A stretch of DNA of 44,014 nucleotides from Candidatus Omnitrophota bacterium (GTDB lineage: Bacteria > Omnitrophota > Gorgyraeia > Gygaellales > UBA12090): NCBI GenBank assembly GCA_030674475.1, contig JAUSCZ010000039.1, forward strand, positions 1 to 44,014, in the 5' to 3' direction. Position numbers and translations under genes: made by a program. Below, piece after piece: positions 1-8,171 of the stretch. Under the pieces are notes generated by a model. The model was given only the letters and a program-made list of their open reading frames with translations. It searched no databases and was not told where the DNA came from. Position 1 is the stretch's first letter; each line of letters starts with the position of its first letter.

Positions 1-665
1 CCACCGCCCAGACCACTGCCGAAAAGATCACCCGGCTGACCAACACGGTTACCGAAACCGCCAAGGTTATCCAGGGCTTAGGCGAGAAATCCCAGGCCAT
101 CGGGGAAATCACCGAAACCATTACCTCCATTGCCGACCAGACTAACCTCTTAGCCTTAAACGCGGCTATTGAAGCCGCCCGGGCCGGAGAGGCCGGAAGA
201 GGCTTTGCCGTGGTCGCCGAAGAAGTGCGTAAATTAGCCGAAGGCTCAGCCGAGGCGGTCCGAAAGATAGGCAAGCTGATTAAATCCATCCAGAGCGAAA
301 CCCAAGAAGCAGTCAAGGCCATTCAAACCTCCTCCAAGGAAGTCCAGGAAGGCCGGGTTGAGGTGGCCAAGATTACCGAAGTTCTTGGCGAGATCAACCA
401 GTCGGTCAAAGAGGTCAATGAATTAGCCAACCAGATCTCCACCGCCATCCAACAGCAGGTTCAGGAAAACGAACAGGTGGTTAAGGCCGTGGATGAAGTA
501 GCCACCATCGCCAAAGACTCCGCCGCTACCAGCCAGGAGGTCTCCTCAAGCACCGAAGAACAGACCGCCTCAATGGAAGAGGTCTCAGCCTCGGCCCAGG
601 AGCTTTCTAATTTATCAATGGGGTTAAAAGACCTGATGGGGAAGTTTAAGGTAAAAGGAAAATAA
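1..665 (+). CDS. Methyl-accepting chemotaxis protein, C-terminal part (5' end outside window)
   Basis: The reading frame is open from base 3, upstream of the first ATG listed at 210, so the gene enters from the left edge. About 220 residues are visible and all belong to the cytoplasmic signalling domain. The conserved hairpin tip is plain ([20 protein letters not shown] followed by [18 protein letters not shown]), then a long heptad coiled coil ending in [16 protein letters not shown]. This tip binds CheW and CheA, and the flanking Glu/Gln pairs are the usual targets of CheR and CheB. The sensor and membrane parts are not in the window. A CheA/CheW/CheR/CheB/CheD operon lies 4.5 kb away on the other strand, so this is a plausible receptor for it. 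No CheR-binding pentapeptide is seen at the C-terminus (ends GKFKVKGK). Confidence 0.95.
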   Translation, partial: TAQTTAEKITRLTNTVTETAKVIQGLGEKSQAIGEITETITSIADQTNLLALNAAIEAARAGEAGRGFAVVAEEVRKLAEGSAEAVRKIGKLIKSIQSETQEAVKAIQTSSKEVQEGRVEVAKITEVLGEINQSVKEVNELANQISTAIQQQVQENEQVVKAVDEVATIAKDSAATSQEVSSSTEEQTASMEEVSASAQELSNLSMGLKDLMGKFKVKGK

Positions 666-685
666 AAATAGGAGGGTTAAGCCAA

Positions 686-1996
686 ATGAAAAGACAGAGA
701 AGTAAAGTATTTTTTATGGTAGTGGCGGGAATATGCGCTTTTATTCTATTCGCTCAAACGGGATTTGTCCAGGCGGATGAAAAGGATGAAACTATTAATG
801 CCCTGTTGGACAGGATTTCTAATTTAGAGAGAAAAGTGGATGAAATGAACAAGAAGATGGAAATCAATAAGTCCGTAGGGACCGCCAGCTTTAGCGAAGA
901 AGTGGTGCAGAAAAAGGTTGAGAAAATCCTTATGGAGAAAGAGGAAAAAGAAGGCGGTTTACTTAAGGCAGTGAAAGATATTAATGTCCGCGGTTTTGTG
1001 GATACTACTTATACCGTTAATCTGGGAGGGCCGGATAGCCGCGTCAATACCGCCCGGGTCTTTGATACTCAGGCCAATAATTTCAATGTTCAGGCCGCTG
1101 AGGTAGTTTTAGAGAAGCTTCCTCCGGATGAAGGAGGGGCTGGTTTCCGGACTGATCTTTATTTCGGTCAGGACGCCGAGGTAATTACTCCGCTCTATCT
1201 CTCTTCAACCACTGACCAGTTTGATTTAGAGCAGGCCTATGTCCAGCTTAAGCCTAACGGATTTAATCTTCCTATAGGCAATTGGCAGTGGATAAAATTC
1301 GGTAAGTTTGTGACAATGCACGGAGCTGAAGTGATTGAGGCCAAGGATAATTTAAATATCTCCCGGTCCCTTCTTTTTGGTTATGCCATACCCTTTACCC
1401 ATACCGGTATCCGGGCGGGTTATCAGTTTAGCGACAGTTTAGCCGGTTATTTCGGGATTAATAACGGTTGGGATAATGTTAAGGATAATAATAAGTCTAA
1501 GTCTGTAGAAAGTTCCTTGAGCTGGACCGCCAATGATAAATTATCTTTCTGCCTGGCGGGGATGTATGGGCCGGAGCAGACCTCTAATGACCATTCTCAG
1601 CGCGGATTGGTGGATTTTCTGGCTACTTATAAGCCGTTTAATAAATGGACCATTATGCTCAATGCCGACTATGGCCACGAAGAGGATATGCTGGCCGCGG
1701 GTAAAGACGGCGCCTGGAGCGGGGTTGCCGCTTATTTAAAATACGAGGTAAACAGCTGGATGAGCTTAGTTAACCGGACTGAATTTTTCAGCGACCGTCA
1801 GGGTTTAAGGGTGGTTGCCGGAACAATGCAGGACCTCTGGGAGAATACCTTTACCTTAGAAGTAAAGCCGTATAAAGACCTGACTACCCGTCTGGAATAC
1901 CGGCACGACGAGTCAAGCTCCAAGATATTCACCGCTAACCAAAAGGCAGTGGATACCCAGGACACCATAGGATTACAAATGATTTACGCGTTCTAA
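686..1996 (+). CDS. Outer-membrane porin, OmpL-like beta-barrel
   Basis: 436 residues. A signal peptide (basic MKRQR, hydrophobic stretch, probable cleavage after FVQA) is followed by a short coiled coil (about residues 35-65, ISNLERKVDEMNKKM). The rest is a beta-barrel rich in alternating aromatic strands and Gly/Asn turns. The protein ends IGLQMIYAF; a terminal Phe is the usual signal for BAM-dependent insertion. It resembles the 'putative beta-barrel porin-2, OmpL-like' family, whose members are often the only porin of poorly cultured Gram-negatives. The start has an AGGAGG ribosome site about ten bases upstream, and the gene lies 20 bp behind the chemoreceptor gene, so the two may be co-transcribed. 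The substrate cannot be read from the sequence. Two hairpin terminators follow. Confidence 0.8.
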   Translation: MKRQRSKVFFMVVAGICAFILFAQTGFVQADEKDETINALLDRISNLERKVDEMNKKMEINKSVGTASFSEEVVQKKVEKILMEKEEKEGGLLKAVKDINVRGFVDTTYTVNLGGPDSRVNTARVFDTQANNFNVQAAEVVLEKLPPDEGGAGFRTDLYFGQDAEVITPLYLSSTTDQFDLEQAYVQLKPNGFNLPIGNWQWIKFGKFVTMHGAEVIEAKDNLNISRSLLFGYAIPFTHTGIRAGYQFSDSLAGYFGINNGWDNVKDNNKSKSVESSLSWTANDKLSFCLAGMYGPEQTSNDHSQRGLVDFLATYKPFNKWTIMLNADYGHEEDMLAAGKDGAWSGVAAYLKYEVNSWMSLVNRTEFFSDRQGLRVVAGTMQDLWENTFTLEVKPYKDLTTRLEYRHDESSSKIFTANQKAVDTQDTIGLQMIYAF

Positions 1997-1997
1997 G

Positions 1998-2020
1998 AAA
2001 GAGGGGATAGTCCTCTTTTT
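1998..2020 (+). terminator. Intrinsic terminator after the porin gene
   Basis: Hairpin AAAGAGG / CCTCTTT with a seven-base loop, running into a T tract two bases after the porin stop codon. Confidence 0.7.
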
Positions 2021-2030
2021 CGGTAAAATA

Positions 2031-2062
2031 AAAAACCCTCGCATTCACCCGCGAGGGTTTTT
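2031..2062. terminator. Bidirectional terminator between porin and SET genes
   Basis: Arms AAAAACCCTCGC / GCGAGGGTTTTT are perfectly complementary with an eight-base loop. A-run and T-run on the two sides make it usable from both strands, which fits its place between convergent genes. Confidence 0.85.
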
Positions 2063-2107
2063 TATTATCATGCGAAAAACCGCGTTTTACAAGAGACCGT
2101 TTTTCTG

Positions 2108-2650
2108 TCAGCAGGATTTTACGCGCGTTTTTGCTTTTAGCTTGTCTATCTTGTCCTGGACATACCAGGAAAAGTATCCTTTATACCGTCTTCGCAGGTT
2201 TGGTTTTTTCCAGTCGCGCGTGGTGATGATCCCGCGGCAATTTTTACTTTGGCAGACGCACTTAAAGGAATAGTCAAAGTCAGCGTCGGTCATCGCGTAA
2301 TCATAGGTTATCTCCTCGCCTTGGGCAATATCCCGTATCGCGGCCATCAAGAGATGCCCCTTTATCCCGGCGTTAGGCTCACAGCTGTGGTTAAAGAAAT
2401 CATCATCCTCAAGGGTGCCTTTTTTAGAAGAGACCAGATAAAATCCCTCAGCCACTTTGGTGGCATAATTCTCAATATCCTTAAATTCTCCTTTAGAGAG
2501 CCGGTTGAAATCATCCTGAGTGATAATAAAGCCTCCCCAGACCGAGATTATCTCGTCCTTCTTTATCGGCTCCAGCGCGAAGACGCCTTTACGATGTATT
2601 CCTGAGGAGCGAACCTTGACCTTTTTGTTTAAATAAGAGTGTTTAAGCAT
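2108..2650 (-). CDS. SET-domain protein methyltransferase
   Basis: 180 residues forming one small SET domain. Motifs in order: GIHRKGVFALEPIKKDEII (N-terminal SET core), FFNHSCEPNAG (the NHSC pseudoknot motif that binds S-adenosylmethionine and the lysine channel), GEEITYDY, and a post-SET zinc cluster CVCQSKNCRG. All residues expected for activity are present. Family members methylate lysines on proteins such as histones, and in bacteria on ribosomal or DNA-binding proteins. The target here is unknown. It lies downstream of speD-speE-saccharopine-dehydrogenase on the same strand, separated by a 180 bp palindromic repeat, so co-transcription is uncertain. The basic C-terminal tail (about 25 residues) could help substrate binding. 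Confidence 0.85.
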   Translation of the reverse strand: MLKHSYLNKKVKVRSSGIHRKGVFALEPIKKDEIISVWGGFIITQDDFNRLSKGEFKDIENYATKVAEGFYLVSSKKGTLEDDDFFNHSCEPNAGIKGHLLMAAIRDIAQGEEITYDYAMTDADFDYSFKCVCQSKNCRGIITTRDWKKPNLRRRYKGYFSWYVQDKIDKLKAKTRVKSC

Positions 2651-2682
2651 TTAAATAGAAAGTATAAAAATTAGCTTAATAT

Positions 2683-2832
2683 CGAATTCCCTAATGACGA
2701 ATACCGAATGAATGACCAATTCTTTAATGCCTGAATGCTTAAAATCGGCTTCTTCTTAAATTTACATTAGGCATTTGGTCATTTTAGCATTTTACATTCG
2801 TTCGCCATTCGGATTTCGTCATTAGTCATTAA
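2683..2832. repeat. Imperfect palindromic repeat, gaattc/gtcatt family, copy 1
   Basis: AT-rich stretch built of recurrent words (aatgacga, gaattc, cattcg, gtcatt) in one orientation on the left and the complement on the right, giving a long imperfect dyad. The same word set recurs at 12601-12736 and 33925-34077. No ORF or RNA family is recognised in it. Confidence 0.7.
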
Positions 2833-3873
2833 TCAGGTATATTTTCTTGTTTGTAATTGATGTTTAGATATCGCGATTCCTTCTTTTCTTAGTCCCTTTA
2901 AGACAGAATCAAATATACGTTTATCCTTGCCCAAATCCTCCATAAAAACAAGGCCGGATGGTTTGATTTTATTGTCTAAAAGCATTTTCGCGATTAACGC
3001 CGGCACTACGGCGGTTATTTTTTGCATTGAATTAAGTTTTTCTTCTTTACGCGAACGGCTTTTCAGGCGCCAGATAATCTTTTTATTTTTAGTTAAGAGG
3101 ATAATTTCGGAAAGGGTGAAATTATCCTCTTTTCGTGCCTCCAGGATTTTTTTAGAAAGCATCAAATTTTCTTTCTTTAAGAATCCCTGGTTTTGTAAGA
3201 AATTAAAAAAAGTCATAAAGCCGTCCGGTCGGACCACCCGGCATTGAAAACTTTTAAGCTCAGGCTTCTCCAGGAGATTTTCAAAGCCGCTGGCGCAAAG
3301 ATAACTTTCGGCCTCAATTCCAAAAAACTTTTCTTTTCGATATCCGGCAAAAGGAGGAAATTTCTTCTTTTTGCCTTTAAGTATCTGCCAGGAGGGGATT
3401 TGATGCTCCAGGATTAAGTCCTCAAAACACCATAAAAAAGGAAAGAAAGATTTATTTGGCGAGAGCGAGCCGGCTTTGACCTCGATTTCCTGAATGTCAG
3501 GATGTAAGGATAGTTCTTTTCCTAAGATTAAGTTTACCAGCCCCGGCGAAAAACCGCATCCGGCAATTACCGTGATGCCGCTTTTTTCAATCCGCGTTTT
3601 TCGCTCAAGATAAAATTCCGCGTCTAAATCCGAGACATCTATGAGGGGTTTTTTGTAGCGCAGGGCTAATTTTAGGCAATCCTGGCCCAGGCTTCCGGCC
3701 AGGGCTCCGATTATAAGAGCGCACCCTTTAACCTCTTTGCCCGCGTTGGTTAAAAGAGTGATTTTATCGGCAGTTTTATTTTTTTTTAGATAGCGGGAAA
3801 TCGCCCGGGCAATACGGCCGTTACCCAGGATGACAATGCCGCTCTTTGAGGGCTCATTGATTATAACTGCCAT
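2833..3873 (-). CDS. Saccharopine dehydrogenase-like NAD(P)-dependent oxidoreductase
   Basis: 346 residues. The N-terminus is a Rossmann fold (IVILGNGRIARAISRYL), followed by the family-typical PLIDVSDLDAEFY and AGCGFSPGLVNLI segments; the rest is the catalytic/dimerisation region. The family includes saccharopine dehydrogenase and carboxynorspermidine dehydrogenase, both of which reductively join an aldehyde to an amine. Its start overlaps the end of speE by 13 bp and speE overlaps speD, so all three are one transcript. Context therefore favours a polyamine-related reaction over lysine synthesis, but this is inference. At 346 residues it is somewhat shorter than typical carboxynorspermidine dehydrogenases (about 400). 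Confidence 0.75.
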   Translation of the reverse strand: MAVIINEPSKSGIVILGNGRIARAISRYLKKNKTADKITLLTNAGKEVKGCALIIGALAGSLGQDCLKLALRYKKPLIDVSDLDAEFYLERKTRIEKSGITVIAGCGFSPGLVNLILGKELSLHPDIQEIEVKAGSLSPNKSFFPFLWCFEDLILEHQIPSWQILKGKKKKFPPFAGYRKEKFFGIEAESYLCASGFENLLEKPELKSFQCRVVRPDGFMTFFNFLQNQGFLKKENLMLSKKILEARKEDNFTLSEIILLTKNKKIIWRLKSRSRKEEKLNSMQKITAVVPALIAKMLLDNKIKPSGLVFMEDLGKDKRIFDSVLKGLRKEGIAISKHQLQTRKYT

Positions 3874-4742
3874 ATCCTGGGCATTATCAGGCTGGCGTGG
3901 TGGATTTCAGGAGAGTAGTATTTTAAAGCGGAAAGTTTTTCGTCTAATCTTTGCCGGGCTCTTCGCGTGATCTCCTTGATATTTATTTCTGCCGGATCGG
4001 TAGTTTTGGCGGCCAGGAGAAAACAATATTCACAGCCTGAGCTGTATGAGGGCATGGGCAGGCGCAGGGGCGAGACGAATTCAAAGAGTTTTTTTAATTT
4101 TCCGGCAATTCCTTTTATAATCAAATCAAAATCTAAAAACGGCCCCAGCTGGAAAACCGCGACTCCGTCTTTTCTTAAGGCTTCATAGACGCTTTTATAA
4201 AAGTTAAGCTCAAAAAGGGCCTTACCGGGCCCGACCGGGTCAGTGGAATCCACCACAATAGCGTCAAAAAAGTCTTTGTTTTCTTTGATAAAGTTTTTCC
4301 CATCGGCGAAAAGAAGATTAAGCCTTTTGTCTTTAAAGCTTCCCCGGGAAACAAAAGGCAGATATTTCCGGGAAAGTTTAACCACCTCTTGGTCAATGTC
4401 AACCATATAAAGTTCATCCAGGGGGTGCTTGGAGGCTTCTCTTAATACCCCGCCGTCTCCTCCTCCCACTACCAGGAAGCGCTTAGGATTTTTATGGGAA
4501 ATCAAAAGCGGGTGGACAATCATCTCATGGTAGATGAATTCGTCGCTCTGGGAAAACTGGATTATTCCGTCAAGAGAGAGCATCTTGCCAAATCCCGGGC
4601 TTTCAAAAATATGAATATCCTGAAACTTGCTCTTTCCTTTAAATATTTCTTTTTTGAGGCCAAAGATATCCCTTTTACATCTTCTTATTCCGGGAAACGC
4701 CGCTTCAACAAACCACTCTTTCGGGTCGAAACAAATTTTCAT
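3861..4742 (-). CDS. speE: Spermidine synthase (aminopropyltransferase)
   Basis: 293 residues. Transfers the aminopropyl group of decarboxylated S-adenosylmethionine to putrescine. Visible motifs: DEFIYHEMIVHPLL (substrate entry loop), VVGGGDGGVLREASKH (cosubstrate-binding glycine loop), MVDIDQEVV, DAIVVDSTDPVGPG (catalytic Asp region), and the C-terminal YYSPEIHHASLIMPRI typical of the family. The start ATG overlaps the speD stop by four bases (ATGA type), giving translational coupling with the enzyme that makes its cosubstrate. Length is normal. Confidence 0.93.
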   Translation of the reverse strand: MKICFDPKEWFVEAAFPGIRRCKRDIFGLKKEIFKGKSKFQDIHIFESPGFGKMLSLDGIIQFSQSDEFIYHEMIVHPLLISHKNPKRFLVVGGGDGGVLREASKHPLDELYMVDIDQEVVKLSRKYLPFVSRGSFKDKRLNLLFADGKNFIKENKDFFDAIVVDSTDPVGPGKALFELNFYKSVYEALRKDGVAVFQLGPFLDFDLIIKGIAGKLKKLFEFVSPLRLPMPSYSSGCEYCFLLAAKTTDPAEINIKEITRRARQRLDEKLSALKYYSPEIHHASLIMPRIWQL

Positions 4743-5107
4743 AAATTTCCTCTTCTTAAAAGGCGCGCCTTTACTTTTTTAGGAGAAAGATATTTTTTTA
4801 GATACTCCAGGGCGCCGTAAGGTTTGGTATTTTTGCCGCAGGTAAAGATGTCTATGGCAATATAGTCATGTTCAGGCCAGGTGTGTATGGCGATGTGGGA
4901 TTCAGCCAGTAAAACTACCCCGGTAATTCCCTGAACGGGAAATTTATAGATTGAGGTTTTAAGCGGGGTGTTGTTGGCGGCTTTGGCCGCCCCCAGCAAG
5001 ATCCTTTTTAATTCCGCGGAATTTTTAATAAATTTCGGCGATTTAAAATCCGCGATTAAATGTATCGGAGAACTAAAGGTATCTTTTTTATAGTTTTTTT
5101 GGGCCAT
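4739..5107 (-). CDS. speD: S-adenosylmethionine decarboxylase proenzyme
   Basis: 122 residues, the small prokaryotic (class 1B) type. The self-cleavage site is plain: ESHIAIHTWPEHDY, where the Ser becomes the pyruvoyl cofactor, followed by the usual DIFTCG. The product, decarboxylated AdoMet, is the aminopropyl donor for the overlapping speE. First gene of a speD-speE-dehydrogenase set; the intergenic stretch toward cheW carries a palindromic repeat rather than a clear promoter. Confidence 0.95.
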   Translation of the reverse strand: MAQKNYKKDTFSSPIHLIADFKSPKFIKNSAELKRILLGAAKAANNTPLKTSIYKFPVQGITGVVLLAESHIAIHTWPEHDYIAIDIFTCGKNTKPYGALEYLKKYLSPKKVKARLLRRGNL

Positions 5108-5142
5108 TCGTAAATAATGTGGAATGATTATTGGTAATTATC

Positions 5143-5170
5143 GTAGGGGCGGGTTCGAACCCGCCCCTAC
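5143..5170. repeat. 28-bp GTAG...CTAC palindrome, copy 1
   Basis: Perfect 28-bp palindrome starting GTAGGGGCGGGTTC. Identical or related copies lie at 5754-5781, 27348-27376, 42238-42265 and, with different interior, 32577-32604. It sits between cheW and speD. Confidence 0.9.
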
Positions 5171-5176
5171 TAAATT

Positions 5177-5677
5177 TTATTCCTCTTTTTTGCTTCCGGC
5201 TAAGGAGACTACCTTTTCCACGTGCTGGATTTCAGTGGGACTCAGGACTTTCTTAAGGTCTAAGAGAACTAAAAGCCGGTCTTTGCTGAGTTTTCCTACG
5301 CCGTAGATATAATGCTCCTGAACTTCAGTTTGAATAACCGAAGGGACATCTTCGATCTGTTCCGAAGATAACCTTAATACCTCGGAAACCGAGTCTACCA
5401 CCATTCCCATGGTCATATTCTCAATTTCGACAATGATGATGCGGGTATTTTCTCCTCTGGGCTTAGAAGGGATAACCAGCCTTTTGGCCAAGTCAATAAC
5501 CGCGACCACCTGGCCCCTTAAATTAACCACTCCCTCAACAAACTCCGGAGCCTTGGGCAGATAAGTAATAGGTATAAGCCTGACGATTTCCCTGACCTGG
5601 CTTATATCCACCCCGAATTCCTCGTTGCCGATGGCAAAGATTACCAATTGGTATTCTTTTTGTTTTTCTTGAGCCAT
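5177..5677 (-). CDS. cheW: Chemotaxis scaffold protein CheW
   Basis: 166 residues, a single CheW domain. Motifs: LVIFAIGNEEFGVDISQVREIVR, PEFVEGVVNLRGQVVAVIDLAKR (receptor/CheA P5 contact region) and VDSVSEVLRLSSEQIEDVP. It couples chemoreceptors to the histidine kinase CheA in the signalling array. Start supported by an AGGAGG ribosome site six bases upstream. It is the last Che gene of the minus-strand operon. One small oddity is a stretch of charged residues after the domain (VVSLAGSKKEE); otherwise ordinary. Confidence 0.93.
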   Translation of the reverse strand: MAQEKQKEYQLVIFAIGNEEFGVDISQVREIVRLIPITYLPKAPEFVEGVVNLRGQVVAVIDLAKRLVIPSKPRGENTRIIIVEIENMTMGMVVDSVSEVLRLSSEQIEDVPSVIQTEVQEHYIYGVGKLSKDRLLVLLDLKKVLSPTEIQHVEKVVSLAGSKKEE

Positions 5678-5726
5678 TTTTTACCTCCTGGTTTTGTTTT
5701 TTGGTTCGATTAATATTAACCACATG

Positions 5727-5781
5727 GTAGGGGCGGGTTCGAACCCCACTATCGTAGGGGCGGGTTCGAACCCGCCCCTAC
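5727..5781. repeat. Tandem GTAG...CTAC palindromes; second copy supplies the cheC1 stop codon
   Basis: A damaged copy (5727-5750) and a perfect 28-bp copy (5754-5781) stand side by side. The perfect copy overlaps the 3' end of cheC1: the TAG stop on the minus strand is part of the palindrome's terminal GTAG. Confidence 0.85.
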
Positions 5782-6389
5782 TCAGTTACCCCGAGCGCTG
5801 AAAAAACCTTACTTAGAGATTCTATGGAAGGGAAAAGCAGGAACAGCCCTTCCAGGTTTACCTCGCTTACCTTCATCTCAGTTTTGATGTAAAGGGCTTC
5901 TTCCGAATATTGGGCAATCTGGATAAAGATAAAATCCAAAATCGCCCCCACCATATCTATGGCCAGGGTGGGAGCGGAAATCAGGATATTTAACTTGGTC
6001 ATATCGGCCAGGGCCGCGACATAAGAACCGCAAAGGATGTTAGCCGTCTCTTTTAACGAGGATTGAAGCATTTCATCCTGCAGGTTGATTTGTTCGCCAG
6101 GCTGGCCTAAGAGTGCCCCGGAAAGGTTTTTGGCGTCATCCGGCGGGAATAAGAGAAACATCCTTCCGGTTAAGTCTCCTTCCAATTCCATATCTATTAC
6201 AAAAAATAGCCTCTCTCTTTCTTTTAAGAGGTTGGCGATGTTTTCCAGCGGCACAAAGTTTACCAGGGGAACGGTGATTTCCACCCTCTTAGAAAGCAGT
6301 TCGGATAAGGCTGTGGCCGCCCGCCCGGCTCCGATAGTGCCGATTTCTTTTAGTAAATCTAATTGGGCTAATGAAAATCGTTTTTCCAT
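5778..6389 (-). CDS. CheC-family CheY-P phosphatase, paralog 1 (first active site degenerate)
   Basis: 203 residues with the internal duplication of CheC. The family active site is D/S-x3-E-x2-N-x22-P, normally present twice. Here the N-terminal copy reads DLLKEIGTIGAG, with Thr in place of the catalytic Asn. The second copy is intact: SSLKETANILCGSY, with Pro exactly 23 residues after the Asn. So one functional site is predicted. CheC proteins dephosphorylate CheY-P and are stimulated by binding CheD, whose gene lies two genes upstream in the operon. Two further paralogs in the operon show the opposite pattern of loss. The stop codon is formed by a palindromic repeat. Confidence 0.88.
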   Translation of the reverse strand: MEKRFSLAQLDLLKEIGTIGAGRAATALSELLSKRVEITVPLVNFVPLENIANLLKERERLFFVIDMELEGDLTGRMFLLFPPDDAKNLSGALLGQPGEQINLQDEMLQSSLKETANILCGSYVAALADMTKLNILISAPTLAIDMVGAILDFIFIQIAQYSEEALYIKTEMKVSEVNLEGLFLLFPSIESLSKVFSALGVTE

Positions 6390-6454
6390 ATGACCTTTCT
6401 TTAATGACCTGCCCCGCTCATCAGAAGACTATGCCATAATTGCTTTTTCTCTCC

Positions 6455-6516
6455 GGATAGGCGGGGTTTTCTAACCCCGCCTCGTCGAGAGCGGGACAAG
6501 AATGTCCCGCCTATCC
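6455..6516. repeat. Composite palindrome: outer stem enclosing two hairpins
   Basis: Within the 190-bp gap between cheB and cheC1. An outer pair GGATAGGCGGG / CCCGCCTATCC encloses two inner hairpins (GCGGGG-ttttcta-CCCCGC and GCGGGACA-agaa-TGTCCCGC). The same three-part architecture, with different sequence, occurs inside pheT at 39382-39443. Confidence 0.75.
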
Positions 6517-6579
6517 GTCAAAAAATGCTCATTTGGCACAGTCTCCAGGCGGGGGGATAAGAAAGTCTGTCCTTACGGA

Positions 6580-7623
6580 TTAAATCGCTTTAGCTATCTC
6601 CTGAACTATCTGCTGCGGAGAAAGGACCTTATCGGCCAGGCCGGCTTCATACACCGCCTTGGGCATTCCCCAGACTACTGAGCTTTCTTCGTTTTGGATA
6701 ATGATTGTGCCGCCTTTTTCTTTGATGCTTTTTGTTCCCTCCATGCCGTCTTTACCCATCCCGGTAAGGATTATGCCGATAATATTCTCACCGCAGGCCT
6801 GGGCCGCGGAGGACATAGTTACGTCTATTGAAGGACGGACAAAGTTTACTTGGGGATCCTGGGTAAGCCGTGCCTTTAGATGTTCTCCGTATTTTTCCAC
6901 AATCAGATGATGCCCGGCGGGGGCGACATAGGCCTTACCGGCACAGATAAATTCGTTATCCTCCGCCTCTTTGGCTTTTATTTTTGATTCCCAGGATATC
7001 CTTTCGGCAAAAGTCGTGGTGAATCCCACCGGCATATGCTGGACAATTATGAAGGCCGCTTTATCGGTTCCAGGGATGTTTTTCATAATATCCAGCACTA
7101 CCTTTGGCCCGCCGGTAGAGGCCCCTATAATTACCAATTTTTTGACGGCAAATACTTTTTCTTTCGCGGACGGGGCCACGATTCCGGAGGAGACTACGGA
7201 CATAAATTTATCCAGTTCAATTTTTCCGGCCAGCTTTATTTTTGAGACTATTTCATCTTTGAGCTTATAGATATCCAGGGATATTTCACCCGAAGGTTTG
7301 GCGATAAAATCTATCGCCCCTAACTCCAGGGCTTTCATGGTGTCGTTGGTCCCTTCCTTGGTATAGGCGGAAAGCATAATTACCTTGGTAGGCTGTTTTT
7401 TCATTACCTCTTTAAGCACGGCTATCCCGTTTAAGAGAGGAAGATTGATGTCTAAGGTAACGATATCCGGCTTAAGCTCCAGTATCTTTTGCAGTCCTTC
7501 TCTTCCGTTTTTGGCTTTATAGATAACCTCCAGGGCCGGATCAGCGTTGATGGCGTCGCCGATGACTTTACGCATTAGGAATGAATCTTCGACTATCAAA
7601 ACCCGGATTTTCTTAAGGCTCAT
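6580..7623 (-). CDS. cheB: Chemotaxis response regulator methylesterase CheB
   Basis: 347 residues. N-terminal receiver domain with acidic pair E12/D13, phosphoacceptor D58 (TLDINLPLLNG) and the usual AKPSG after the conserved Lys. The linker leads to the methylesterase domain with its catalytic triad: Ser in IGASTGGPKVV, His in IVQHMPVGFT, and Asp in LTGMGKDGMEG. It removes methyl groups (and deamidates Gln) on chemoreceptors when phosphorylated by CheA, giving adaptation. Length and motifs are canonical. It lies 7 bp behind cheD, so the two are co-expressed. Confidence 0.96.
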   Translation of the reverse strand: MSLKKIRVLIVEDSFLMRKVIGDAINADPALEVIYKAKNGREGLQKILELKPDIVTLDINLPLLNGIAVLKEVMKKQPTKVIMLSAYTKEGTNDTMKALELGAIDFIAKPSGEISLDIYKLKDEIVSKIKLAGKIELDKFMSVVSSGIVAPSAKEKVFAVKKLVIIGASTGGPKVVLDIMKNIPGTDKAAFIIVQHMPVGFTTTFAERISWESKIKAKEAEDNEFICAGKAYVAPAGHHLIVEKYGEHLKARLTQDPQVNFVRPSIDVTMSSAAQACGENIIGIILTGMGKDGMEGTKSIKEKGGTIIIQNEESSVVWGMPKAVYEAGLADKVLSPQQIVQEIAKAI

Positions 7624-7630
7624 TTGATAA

Positions 7631-8122
7631 TTAAACCTCTTTTCTTCCCCAGGAGACGGTGTCTACAAAGACCTTGCCGTTTTCCAGATTCAGTTCTATG
7701 GTTCTTCCGAAAGTTCCGCCTACTTCTTCGGCGGTAATTTTAATGCCTAATTCGTTAAGGACTATTCGGGCCATCTCGATATTCTTTTCCCCCACGTTTA
7801 AGATGCTGTCAACGGTGATGAAGCTGAACATATGGGCTCCTCCGAAAAGCTTTATCACCAGGCTTGTTTTTGGACAGCCCAGTTTTTCAAAATCTTCGAT
7901 GCTTTTTTTGATTACGGAATTGACAAAGCGATGGGGGTTGGATTTCATTCTGGCCTTGTCAATATCCGGAAGCATGGGATGGGCCATCGTCCCGATCTTT
8001 TTTCCGGGATGATAAAAGGTGATGCCTAAACAGGAGCCCAGGGCTCTGGTGATTAAACGCGCGGGCGCGCAGCCTGTGTGCATATTCCCCATTGAAACTT
8101 CAATCAGATTATCTTCCGCCAT
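7631..8122 (-). CDS. cheD: Chemoreceptor glutamine deamidase CheD
   Basis: 163 residues. Catalytic residues match Thermotoga CheD in spacing: T25, C31 (ALGSCLGI) and H48 (MAHPMLP), plus the KLFGGAHMF segment. It converts receptor Gln to Glu and binds CheC, which competes with receptors for it; CheC activity rises on binding. Three CheC paralogs are in the same operon, so which one CheD serves is an open question. Spacing to cheB is tight. Confidence 0.95.
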   Translation of the reverse strand: MAEDNLIEVSMGNMHTGCAPARLITRALGSCLGITFYHPGKKIGTMAHPMLPDIDKARMKSNPHRFVNSVIKKSIEDFEKLGCPKTSLVIKLFGGAHMFSFITVDSILNVGEKNIEMARIVLNELGIKITAEEVGGTFGRTIELNLENGKVFVDTVSWGRKEV

Positions 8123-8129
8123 ATTTTTA

Positions 8130-8170
8130 TTTTTTCCGCCGAAAAGCGGATCCGCCCGTGGCGGAAAAAA
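8130..8170. repeat. Hairpin repeat between cheY1 and cheD
   Basis: Arms TTTTTTCCGCC / GGCGGAAAAAA enclose a further palindrome GCGGATCCGC. It fills the short gap between two operon genes. It could attenuate transcription, but the T-run after the stem is short on the coding strand. Confidence 0.7.
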
Positions 8171-8171
8171 G

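Noticed and set aside
2070-2605. Plus-strand ORFs opposite the SET gene
   Set aside because: Antisense shadows; the SET frame has clear family motifs.
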